From assembly GCF_010993775.1 (NCBI RefSeq), contig NZ_WOTO01000002.1, positions 124,001 through 188,000 on the forward strand: a stretch of DNA of 64,000 nt, given 5' to 3'. The notes below the pieces were generated by a model that ran no database searches, was not told the origin of the DNA, and saw nothing but the letters and a program-made list of their open reading frames with translations. The translations under genes were made by a program, and so were the position numbers. The DNA comes from Fodinicola feengrottensis (lineage in GTDB: Bacteria; Actinomycetota; Actinomycetes; Mycobacteriales; HKI-0501). Positions 43,901-52,377 of the stretch are shown here, piece by piece. Each line of letters opens with the position of its first letter. Positions within the stretch are counted from its first letter, which is position 1.

Positions 43901-45218
43901 TTTCCCGTCGCTGGAAAGGGATACCCGAGAGCGGGTGGATCTCGGAGTCGGCTTCCACCCGGACACCGGCGCGATGGGTTTCCGGGCTGAGTACGACATG
44001 ACCACGGCGGCCGACGGCGACTGCGGCACCATGCTGCGGATTTACCGCGAACACCAGATGGCCCCGGATGCCAGCTTCCTGCAGCGAAACTGGCCGACGA
44101 TCAAGGTCGCGATGAACTACCTGATCGGTCAGGACGGCAATAACAACGGGATCCTGGAAGGAAAGCAGCACACCACTCTGGACGACGACTGGTACGGCGT
44201 CATTCCCTGGATCAGCGGCCTTTACATCGCCGCCCTGCGGGCGGTGGCGGCGATGGCGACCGAGATGGGCGATACCGCGTACGCGAACCAGTGCACGACC
44301 CTGGCGACCGCGGGCAGCAACTACCTGAACACGAACATGTGGAACGCCCAGTACGGCTACTACATTCAGAAACCCGACACCTCGCACGGCCAGACGCACA
44401 GCAGCAACTGGGGCAGCTACATCGACCAGATGTTCGGGCAGATGTATGCCTCGCAACTCGACCTGCCGCGGGTTTTCCCGGCGGACAAGGCGCAAACAGC
44501 GCTGGCGAACCTGTTCCGCTACAACTTCATCGCGGACCCGGTGGGTTACCTCAGCACCAGTCCGGCCGGCAGCGGTGCGCGGACGTACGCGGCGAAGAAC
44601 GAGCCGGGGATGATCATGTCGGTGTGGCCGCACGGCGTCAGCCCGGACGCCGGCGGCGGTTGGATCGGCTGGTATTTCAACGAAGTGTGGACCGGCCAGG
44701 AATACCAGGCGGCGGCGCACATGATGGCCGAGGGGCTGGTGTCGCAGGCCCTGTCGGTGGTGAATGCGGTGCATGCCCGCTACGACGCGGTGAAACGCAA
44801 CCCCTACAACGAGATCGAGTGCGGGGACCACTATTCCCGGGCGATGGCGAGCCACGCCGTTTTCCTGGCCGCGTCCGGGTATGCGTACCACGGGCCGCGC
44901 GGTCATCTCGGATTCGCGCCGAAAATCACCCCGGAGGCATTCCAGACCGCGTTCACGGCGGCGCAGGGCTGGGGTTCCTATCGCCAACTCCGGGACGCCA
45001 CCTCGCAGACCTGTCAGGTCCAGGTCCGCTACGGGCAGGTCACACTTTCCTCGCTGGCCTTCGAAACCGCCACCGCCGCAACGACGGTCGCGGTGACCCT
45101 CGCGGGTCAACCGGTCGCCGTAGCGCAGAAGACCGTGACTGGGACGCGGGTGGACATCACGCTGGCCAGCCAGGTTACCGTGGCCGCCGGCCAGCAGCTG
45201 GAGGTGGTCCTGAGCTGA
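41000..45218 (+). CDS. Tat-exported GH116-like glycoside hydrolase with three inserted repeat domains, frameshifted
   Basis: ATG 41000 with a perfect AGGAGG. A Tat signal (SRRAFLTSSLSAAAFG) leads into the GH116 N-terminal beta domain (HIGMPVGGITTGQLYLGGDG, VMAYTVKNTSTQPVTVTLAG). Three ~160-residue repeats follow (about 41857-42351, 42352-42843 and 42844-43310), each with DFE..TYAGWTVTGTAFGAGP, RVGGGN, CVNVLVNGTVIGSVTG and ATIQIVDSRQGAWAHINVD. Then the sequence returns to the GH116 (alpha/alpha)6 domain: TLPYWFLQRTMS, FYAFEGVYSCDGTCEHVW, EGKQHTTLDDDWYGVIPWIS (matching the family's acid/base Asp region) and NEVWTGQEYQAAAHM. Frame breaks near 41815 and 43390. GH116 enzymes are beta-glucosidases, beta-xylosidases or glucosylceramidases. 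About 1,405 residues, far longer than typical because of the insert. Confidence 0.8.
41857..43310 (+). repeat. Three tandem coding repeats (~490 bp each) inside the GH116-like gene
   Basis: The units start at about 41857, 42352 and 42844 and are ~495, 492 and 467 bases long. Protein identity between them is high by eye: the segments FGAGPV, VPDGMKRFGDLNA and TSYNYR recur almost unchanged in units 2 and 3, while unit 1 is more diverged. Similar modules occur at the ends of GH32-type and other secreted glycosidases, where they probably form beta-sandwich carbohydrate-binding domains. The pattern suggests two rounds of duplication, the later one giving units 2 and 3. Confidence 0.75.
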
Positions 45219-46091
45219 TCAGCTCTTCACCGCGTAGCAAGACTGTTCGATATCGGTCACCGGCAGCCTACTTCCAGATGGTGCGACGTAGCGGGCGGTG
45301 AACTCCTTGCCGCCCAGCTGCTCTTTCACCATCCAGGAGTAGTCGGCGAGAAATCCTTCGACCTGGTCCGGGTTCATGCCGAACTGCCAGAGACGGTTCT
45401 TCATCACGAAGTCCAAGTAGGCGCCCTCGGCGCCGTAGAGCGTGATGCCGTCGAGGAAGTCCTTGCGGACGTACGTGAAAACCAGCTCGCTGCCAGCCGA
45501 TGCCTGGGAGAGAAAGGTGAAACAGCTCCGGACGGCGTCTTCGGTCAGGTACTGGGTGACCGCCTCCCAGACGAAGAAGGTCCGGCCGCCGGACCGGTAG
45601 CCGTGCGCGGTCAGCACCTCGCGGAGGTTCTCCTTCTGGAAGTCGATCGGCACCAGCGTCACCGTGGCCGGCATCTTCCCGAGCGCCCGGGTCACCGCTT
45701 TTTTCTTGTACGAGATGGTGTCCGGCTGGTCGACCTCGAAAACCGCCGTACCGGCTGGGACAGGACGGCGATAGGCGAGAGTGTCCAGGCCGGCGCCGAG
45801 AATGACGACGTTGTCCACGCCGGCGGTGACCGCGGCCCGGAGCTTGTCGTCGACATACCGCTTACGGCACAGCATTTCCGCCCACAGGCCCTTCGCCCGC
45901 GACTCGGTGGCGTTGAAGAGAGCGCGCCGCGCGGGTTCCCACCGGGTCAGCGACACGATGGCTCGGGTGGCGGCGGGCAGGAAGCCGTACGCCAGCTTGT
46001 CCTCATGTATCCGGTGCTCCTGGGGACCCCACTGGGCGGCCGCGACGATGGTCATCGGGCCGACGGCCGTACGGGCGGCTGGGTTCGGCAT
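45219..46091 (-). CDS. SAM-dependent methyltransferase, TIGR00027/LCMT-like family
   Basis: ATG 46091, preceded by AGGGA, gives 290 residues; GTG 46136 would extend it. Class I methyltransferase with NVVILGAGLDTLAYR (SAM loop), VFEVDQPDTISYKKKAV, FFVWEAVTQYLTEDAV and the family's YVRKDFLDGITLYG. This putative O-methyltransferase family is strongly expanded in mycobacteria and other actinomycetes; most members have no known substrate. The frame is intact. Its TGA abuts the stop of the GH116-like gene in a perfect 14-base palindrome (45212-45225). Confidence 0.82.
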   Translation of the reverse strand: MPNPAARTAVGPMTIVAAAQWGPQEHRIHEDKLAYGFLPAATRAIVSLTRWEPARRALFNATESRAKGLWAEMLCRKRYVDDKLRAAVTAGVDNVVILGAGLDTLAYRRPVPAGTAVFEVDQPDTISYKKKAVTRALGKMPATVTLVPIDFQKENLREVLTAHGYRSGGRTFFVWEAVTQYLTEDAVRSCFTFLSQASAGSELVFTYVRKDFLDGITLYGAEGAYLDFVMKNRLWQFGMNPDQVEGFLADYSWMVKEQLGGKEFTARYVAPSGSRLPVTDIEQSCYAVKS

Positions 46092-46251
46092 AGCTGGTCC
46101 CTGTTCGTCCTTTCCGGCTTCGCGCGGTACGGCCACCGGCGACTTTATCCTTGATAACAGGCAGCTCAGTAGTGGGTCCGGAAGGGAATCCGGGTCGCCG
46201 CGCGGAAAGCCCCGTTCGGCGGTCCGTCGTGCGGCGCGCTACGGTTTTGAG

Positions 46252-46640
46252 GTGGATGTTCCCCAAGCGGTCGAGGTGCGAGTGCCGGCCGAAGCGACCC
46301 AACTCCCGGTGTTGCGAGCCGTGGCCAACACGATCGCCATGCGGGAGGACTTCGACCTGGACGCCATCGCGGACGTGACGATGGCCGTCGACGAGCTGTG
46401 TTCGCAGCTGATCGTACGGGCCGCCGGCGAAGCCGTGCTGGTGTGCCGGTTCATTGTGGACAGTGACCGGATCACCCTGCATGGCAGCGTGGGAGCCAAA
46501 AACCGGATCCGCTCAGCGTCACCTCGTTCGGGTGGCGAGTGCTGTCCACTTTGGTCGACTCGGTGCGGACGTGGGCCCAGGAACCGGCGGAGCTGCACAT
46601 CGAGGCAGTCAAGTCTCGCGGCGGGGTGGCCGCAGGGTGA
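46252..46640 (+). CDS. RsbW-like anti-sigma factor (HATPase fold), frameshifted
   Basis: GTG 46252 starts VEVRVPAEATQLPVLRAVAN, then DLDAIADVTMAVDELCSQLI, the N-box helix of the SpoIIAB/RsbW family, though with a degenerate Asn position. A frame break in an A-run near 46505 leads to SVTSFGWRVLSTLVDSV and a tail ending TGA 46638-46640, overlapping the sigma gene start (TGATG). This arrangement, anti-sigma directly before sigF, is standard in actinomycetes such as mycobacterial usfX-sigF. It would bind and silence the sigma factor until an anti-anti-sigma factor frees it. Confidence 0.8.
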
Positions 46641-47424
46641 TGGCCGCGGATGCCGGTCAACCGAATCAGCCGCGCGACTACACCGACCTCGAACCGCTCT
46701 TCGTCGAGCTGGGCGGCCTCGCCGAGGAGGACCCGCGGCGAGCGGACGTACGCGATCGGCTGGTGACCGAATACCTGCCGGTCGCCGAGCACGTGGCGCT
46801 GCGGTTCCGCAACCGGGGCGAGCCCCATGACGACCTCGTACAGGTGGCCCGGCTGGGACTGGTGAAGGCGGTGGACCGGTTCGACCCGGCGCACGGCAGC
46901 GATTTCCTGTCTTTCGCGGTGCCCACGATCATGGGCGAGGTGCGTCGCTACTTCCGGGACGCCAGCTGGGCCGTACGAGTGCCGCGGGGCGCCAAGGACT
47001 GCACTTGGCCGTTAGCTCGGCGGCCGCCGAGCTGTCCCAGCGGATCGGGTCCGCGCCGACGCCGACGCAGCTCGCCGAGCACCTCGGGATGAGCCTGCAG
47101 CAGGTGTACGAGGGTCTGGAGGCCGGCCGGGCGTATCACGCGGACTCGCTGCAGGCGCCGGCCCCGGGATTCTCCGCGGACACCCCGCTCGCCGAGACGC
47201 TCGGCGAGGAGGACAGCCGCCTCGAGCTGGTGGACAACCACGAGGCGCTCAAGCCCTTGTTGGCCGCCCTGCCCGAGCGGGAGCGGCGCATTCTTTTGCT
47301 GCGGTTCTTCGGAAACCTCACCCAGACCAAGATCGCCGAGCAGGTCGGGGTGTCGCAGATGCAGGTCTCCCGCATCCTTGGCCGTACGCTCGAACAACTC
47401 CGCGAGGCGCTCGCGCAGGACTGA
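46640..47424 (+). CDS. sigF: SigF/SigB-type (group 3) RNA polymerase sigma factor, frameshifted
   Basis: ATG 46640. Region 2 is clear (EYLPVAEHVALRFRNRGEPH, DDLVQVARLGLVKAVDRFDP, FLSFAVPTIMGEVRRYFRD), then region 3 (AELSQRIGSAPTPTQLAEHL) and region 4 (LPERERRILLLRFFGNLTQT, IAEQVGVSQMQVSRILGR). One base is missing near 47000, where KDLHLAVSS should join. Region 2 with FRDASWAVRVPR is typical of stress/sporulation sigma factors of the SigF/B/G group. It is regulated by the adjacent partner-switching proteins. The gene symbol follows family type, not proven orthology. Confidence 0.88.
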
Positions 47425-47454
47425 GCAGCGGCCGCCGCAGGCGCGTACGGCTGC

Positions 47455-47733
47455 TCAGCGGTCTAACCTGGCTCGCAGTTCGGGGAGGAAATCGGGGTCG
47501 GCGGCGACCGCGAGATCTCGAAGGTCCAGGTCGTGCGGGAGTTCCTCGGGGATCCACGTTTCCAGCAGCAGGATCAGGGCCTGGTGCACCAGGTCGTCTG
47601 GATCGGGCCCGCCGAGCAGCGCGACGACCGGCTCGTCCAGGCCCAGTAGGAGATGGCGGAGTACGTCTCCGGGCTGGATGACCGCGAGATACTCGCCGAT
47701 GCCGTACGGGTGGAGCTCGACTGGGGACTCCAT
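47455..47733 (-). CDS. Small hypothetical protein in the sigma-factor cluster
   Basis: 92 residues from ATG 47733, preceded by AAAGGGTGG. Acidic and leucine-rich (PGDVLRHLLLGLDEPVVALL, DLVHQALILLLETWIPEELP, DLDLRDLAVAADPDFLPEL), predicted mostly helical, without a signal or membrane segment. No family was recognised. It lies between the sigma factor gene, which it faces convergently 30 bases away, and a divergent SpoIIE-type phosphatase gene, so it may take part in the same regulation. Confidence 0.55.
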   Translation of the reverse strand: MESPVELHPYGIGEYLAVIQPGDVLRHLLLGLDEPVVALLGGPDPDDLVHQALILLLETWIPEELPHDLDLRDLAVAADPDFLPELRARLDR

Positions 47734-47902
47734 GGCGGGCCACCCTTTCCAGACCTGGCGACGTTCCGCGGCGGATACCCGATCTGCGCTGGGGCAAACG
47801 CACGCGCCCAAACTTTTTCTTAGAATCATCGCGAATAACGACAAATCGCCGACTTTATGGAGGTTGTCGTCCGGTTTGCCACGAACGCGGTAACCTACCG
47901 CC

Positions 47903-49114
47903 GTGCCGGCGCAGTCATCTCCGGGGGCCGCTGACCGGCTTCGCCAGATCGAGTCCGTGACCGACCCGTCGTTGGCCCGGCTGGGGCCAACCGAGTTGAT
48001 CAACGAACTGCTTGCCCGGGTGTTGGAAGCGTTGTCCGCCGACACCGCGGCTGTGCTGCTGCTTGAAGATGATGAGCTTGTCGTGACCACCGCTCGCGGT
48101 CTCCAGGAGGAGCGCCGGGCGGGCATCGGAGTCCCGACGGCTGGCAGCTTCGCCGGCCAGGTGGTGGCGGCCCGCCGACCGCTGGCTCTCGACGACGTGA
48201 GCCCGGCCACAGTCCTTGACCCGGTGCTGCTGTCGGCTGGGATCCGGACCCTGCTCGGCGTCCCGCTGGTGGCCGCGGACCGCCTCCTGGGTGTGCTGCA
48301 CGTCGGCCGGCTGGCCCAGGTCGGCTTCACCGACGAGGACGCCGACCTGCTGCAGATGGTCGCCGACCGGGTCGCGTTGGCGATGCAGACCGAGCTGAGC
48401 CGGGAGGACCGCAGCGCTGCCCAGATGCTGCAGCGGAGCCTGATGCCGGCGCGGCTGCCGGAAGTCCCGGGACTGCGGCTCGCCGCGCGGTATGTGCCCG
48501 GGGAGGGCGAGAACATCGGCGGCGACTGGTACGACCTGTTCACCCTGCCATCCGGGCGGTTCTGCGTGGTGATGGGAGATGTGGCTGGTCACGGCCTCGC
48601 CGCGGCAGTGGTGATGGGACGGCTCCGCAGTGCGCTTCGGGCGTACGCGCTGGAGTACGAGGACCCGGCCGAGGTGCTGCAGCGGTTGGATGCGAAGGCG
48701 AGGCACTTCGAGGCCGGTTCGATGGCCACCGTGCTCTATGCCGTCTTCGACACGGACCTGCGCCGGGTGCGGATCTCGCTGGCCGGCCACTTGCCTCCGG
48801 TGGTGGCCGGACCTGGCCAGCCGGCCAGGGTCGCCGACCTGCCGGTGGACCCGCCGGTCGGCGTTCTGGCCGCGGCGCGCAGACGTACCAGCACGGTGGA
48901 ACTGCCCGCCCGGGTGATGGTGGCGTTCTACACCGATGGCCTGGTGGAACGGCGCGGCGTCTCCATCGACGCGGGCATGGACGCGCTCTGTCGGGCGGTC
49001 GTCGACGACGCGGACCCGGAAGAGGTCTGCGCGGCCGTGATGGCGAGCATGCTTGGTCGGACCGCACCAGCGGACGACGTGGCGTTGCTCATTCTGCGTA
49101 GGCGCGCGGGCTAG
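47903..49114 (+). CDS. GAF-domain SpoIIE/PP2C-type phosphatase
   Basis: 403 residues from GTG 47903, frame intact. A GAF domain (residues ~30-165: VLEALSADTAAVLLLEDDEL, RTLLGVPLVAADRLLGVLHV) is followed by a short helical linker (AAQMLQRSLMPARLPEVPG). A SpoIIE-type PP2C domain comes next with metal motifs NIGGDWYDLF, VMGDVAGHGLAAA, AFYTDGLVERRG and ADDVALLIL. Such RsbU/SpoIIE proteins dephosphorylate STAS anti-anti-sigma factors, releasing the sigma factor. The GAF domain probably senses a small molecule or a redox state. The next gene encodes a STAS protein, its probable substrate. Confidence 0.9.
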   Translation: MPAQSSPGAADRLRQIESVTDPSLARLGPTELINELLARVLEALSADTAAVLLLEDDELVVTTARGLQEERRAGIGVPTAGSFAGQVVAARRPLALDDVSPATVLDPVLLSAGIRTLLGVPLVAADRLLGVLHVGRLAQVGFTDEDADLLQMVADRVALAMQTELSREDRSAAQMLQRSLMPARLPEVPGLRLAARYVPGEGENIGGDWYDLFTLPSGRFCVVMGDVAGHGLAAAVVMGRLRSALRAYALEYEDPAEVLQRLDAKARHFEAGSMATVLYAVFDTDLRRVRISLAGHLPPVVAGPGQPARVADLPVDPPVGVLAAARRRTSTVELPARVMVAFYTDGLVERRGVSIDAGMDALCRAVVDDADPEEVCAAVMASMLGRTAPADDVALLILRRRAG

Positions 49115-49139
49115 GTGCCGGGTACGGCAGGATGTGACC

Positions 49140-49514
49140 ATGAGCTTCGGTGAGTCGCCGCCCGTCTCGGGCGGCCGGACAGACATCACGGTCCGTGTGG
49201 ACAGCGCCGACGGGATGACGACGGTCAGCGTCGCCGGCGACCTGGACATGACGACCACTCCCAAACTGCAGCGGATCGTCACCAAGGCGCTGGACGAAGG
49301 CCCCCAGACGCTGGTGCTCGATCTGGACGAGGTGAGCTTTCTCGGCTCCGACGGCATCGCCGTGCTGCTGCGCTGCCATCAGTACGCCGGCGCACGGATC
49401 AGCTTCCGGGTGGTGACCGCCAACCCGGTCAGCCTGCGGCCGATGCAGTTGACCGGTATCACCGACGTGGTTCCGATCTTCGCGACCCGGGAGGAGGCGC
49501 TCGGCGCTGGCTGA
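49140..49514 (+). CDS. STAS-domain anti-anti-sigma factor
   Basis: 124 residues from ATG 49140, frame intact. STAS fold with VSVAGDLDMTTTPKLQRIVT, LVLDLDEVSFLGSDGIAVLL (the phosphorylatable Ser in GSDG) and the C-terminal strand FRVVTANPVSLRPMQLTGIT. Homologous to RsbV/SpoIIAA: when unphosphorylated it binds the anti-sigma kinase and frees the sigma factor. It sits between a phosphatase and an RsbW-like kinase gene, making a complete switch. Confidence 0.88.
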   Translation: MSFGESPPVSGGRTDITVRVDSADGMTTVSVAGDLDMTTTPKLQRIVTKALDEGPQTLVLDLDEVSFLGSDGIAVLLRCHQYAGARISFRVVTANPVSLRPMQLTGITDVVPIFATREEALGAG

Positions 49515-49547
49515 GGGCTCCCGTCCACTCGCCGTCGCGAGATCGAC

Positions 49548-49952
49548 ATGATGACTGACCTGCATCACCGAGTGCCGGCCACGGCCGGCGAGCTGCCGGC
49601 TCTGCGACAGGCGCTGTCGCTGTGGTCCGGGCGAGCTGGCGTCGGCCCGGAGGCGGTGATGTCGATCGTGTTGGCGAGCTACGAGGCGATGGCGAACGTC
49701 GTCGACCATGCGTACGCACACAGCGCCGGCGTTCTGGACATCAGGGCCGCGCTCACCGACACCGGCGGGGTCATCGTCACGGTGACCGACTACGGCCACT
49801 GGCGGCAGCTCCCGGTCGACCCGGGCAACCGCGGCCGCGGCCTGCTGTTGATGCGCCGGCTGGCCACCAGCACCGAGGTCGACGCGACCGAGGACGGGAC
49901 GTCTGTGCTGCTCTGGTGGTCTCTGGAGACCCTCAAGAAAATGGACAGTTAG
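49548..49952 (+). CDS. RsbW-like anti-sigma factor/serine kinase
   Basis: 134 residues, frame intact. HATPase_c (GHKL) fold: VLASYEAMANVVDHAYAHSA (N-box with the Mg-binding Asn), VTDYGHWRQLPVDPGNRGRG (G1 and lid) and GRGLLLMRRLATSTEVDATE. A more canonical RsbW than the copy before the sigma gene, and probably the one with kinase activity toward the STAS protein encoded 33 bases upstream. Its TAG abuts the stop of the next, convergent gene (TAGCTA). Confidence 0.87.
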   Translation: MMTDLHHRVPATAGELPALRQALSLWSGRAGVGPEAVMSIVLASYEAMANVVDHAYAHSAGVLDIRAALTDTGGVIVTVTDYGHWRQLPVDPGNRGRGLLLMRRLATSTEVDATEDGTSVLLWWSLETLKKMDS

Positions 49953-52232
49953 CTACTCGCGGGGGTGTGCCTGGAGGGCGAGGATGCAGGTGTCGTCTGT
50001 GGTGTCCCCGATCTGAGCGGTCATCAGGGTGTCGACGAGGTCCCCGACGCTGGGCACGGGCTTGCTGGCCGTACGAACGAGGTCGGCCAGTGACTCGTCC
50101 AGGACGACCCCACGCCGTTCGATGAGGCCGTCCGTGTAGAGGACCAGCGTGTCGCCGACCTCCAGGACCAGCGTGGACTCCTCGTAGTCGGCGGCGTCGC
50201 TGGCGCCGAGCAGGATCCCGCGAGGTTGGCGGAGCAGGGTGGCGATGCCATCCCGTACGAGCATCGGCGGCAGGTGTCCGGCCTTGGCCCAGCGCAGCGT
50301 ACGGGTGGCCGGCGCGTACAAGCCGCAGACGATGGTCGCGGTGGTGCCCGCGTAGAGGCCGATCAACATCGTGTTCAGCAACGCCAGCAGCCGACCCGGG
50401 CCGGCGCCGGTGATGGCCAGGCCGCGCAGGCCGTTGCGCAGCGCGACCATGGTCGTGGACGCGGTGATGCCGTGGCCGGAGACATCGCCAACGGCGAACA
50501 GCACCTGGTGGTCGCCGGGGAGCTCGGCCGCGTCGTACCAGTCGCCGCCGACGTTGTGCTCGTCCACCGGCGGCCGGTAGCGCATGACTGCCTCCAGACC
50601 GTCCCAACCGGAGCGGCCGGTCGGCCGGCGGCAGGATCGCCCGCTGCAGCTGCAGGGCGATCCTGAGCTGCTCCTGGACCTGATCCTCGGTGGTGGCGAG
50701 CTGGTCCTGGGTCGCGGACAACGCGATCTGCGTGTGGTAATGCTGAGAAATATCCTGAAAGGTGCCGCGGACCAGCGTCAACTCACCGGTCGCGGTGAGG
50801 ACCGGCTCGGCGGAGGCCCGGATCTGCCGGAGCGTGCCGTCGTCGCGCAGGAAGCGGAGGTTTGTGCTGGCGCTCTGCTTTTGCTGCAACAGCAGGTCCA
50901 GGAATGCCGACAAGTACGGCACGTCGTCTGGATGGACCTGGGTGCGCAGCTCCTCCGGGCTGGGGGCCGCGGTGCCCGGCGCCAGGTCGAAGAGCGCGTA
51001 CGTGTAGTCGGTCCAGGTCGTGCGGCCGTCCACCGGCGTGTACTCCCAGCCGCCGATCCGGCCCAGCCGCTGCACGTTGGCGAGCACGTCCGCGAGCCGG
51101 TCGGTGGTGTCGTGCGGACGCCAGCTGACCAGCAGCCCGTCGACGAACCGGGCGACCCGCAGGTTGACGACCCGCGGCGATCCGCTGCCCGGGGCCAGCG
51201 CGGTCATCGGCAGGTGGTCCAGCTGGTAAGGCACTCCTGTACGAAGGACAGTCTGGAGATGGTCGAACAGCGGCTGCGTGACCAGGCCCGGGTAGAGCGC
51301 CGTGAGCCGTCGCCCGACCAGCTGGGTCGACGGCCGGCCGGCCGGGTCGGCGAACCGTTCGGTGACGTGGCTGACCTCGAAGTCCGTGATGGCAGTGCCG
51401 TCTGTGTCGGTGTAAGCGGGGCGTACGAACAGGCCCGAGTCCAGGACGCCGTCCAGGACCGCGTATGGCCACCCATCCGGGTCGGTGTGCAACGTCGGGT
51501 CGCCGGATCGCAGGTCGAGCGTACGGGCGCAGACGTCGGCCAGGGTGGAGAGGTGTTTGCGCAGGCTGGCTGGGAAGTCCTTGATCGGCGCCGGCCAGCA
51601 GACCTCCAGGACGCCCAGCACGGTGGTCGGCCCCAGCAGCGGCAGCACGGCCCGGCCGCCGAGCCATCCACCGGTGAGTGCGACGCCGTCGGCGGCCTCG
51701 CCCGCGCTGCGCAGCCAGATGGGCTCCCGGCGGCGGGCGACCTGCTGGCAGAGGGTGTTGATCATCGGGCCCGGCACGTGCTGCCACCGGCTGGCCTCGC
51801 CGCTGGTCAGGCCGGCCTGACCGACCAGCTCCAGGGTCCCCTCCGGGCTCAGTCGCCACAGGATCGCGCCGGCCGCGTTGGTGCCCCGGCTGACCTCCTC
51901 CAGGACGGCGTCGGCGATGGCCGCGCCCGAACCGGCCGTGCTCACCGTCGCCTCGGCCGCCGGCAGCTGGACGGTCAGCCGGTCGGCGACCGGCGCACCG
52001 GCGGCTGGTCAACCAGGTCCGCGGCCAGTTCCTCGGGTCGTACGCCCGCCTGTTTGGCCAGCTGGGAGAGCTGCTGCGCGGCTTCGGTAGGCGTACATGC
52101 GAGCTGCTCGACGAGCACGCCGCAGGCCCAGGCGACCAGCTTGTCGGCGGCCTGGGCGGCCCGCAGAGCCTCGATCTCGACCTGCTGTTGGGCGACCGCG
52201 GCAGCGAGCCGGGAGACGTCCTCAGACGTCAC
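49953..52232 (-). CDS. ANTAR-GAF-PAS-SpoIIE phosphatase, frameshifted
   Basis: Starts at GTG/ATG-type codon 52232. Residues ~1-80 contain an ANTAR-like helical domain ([40 protein letters not shown]). A GAF domain ([39 protein letters not shown]) and a PAS domain ([33 protein letters not shown]) follow. A SpoIIE-type PP2C domain ends the protein ([50 protein letters not shown]). Frame breaks near 52000 and 50605. It is a second phosphatase that could act on the same STAS switch under a different signal. An N-terminal ANTAR domain is unusual. Confidence 0.78.
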
Positions 52233-52377
52233 AAGGACCGCCGGGGGACATGACCTGTGAGCGGTCTTCTGAAAGGCTGGGACCTACAAGACGGTGACCG
52301 CACGCCCAGAAGGGTGCCCTCGCCCGCCGCGAGGCGCAAGGGGACACGACCGGGCGACGCAGCAGAAGAGGGCGTTG

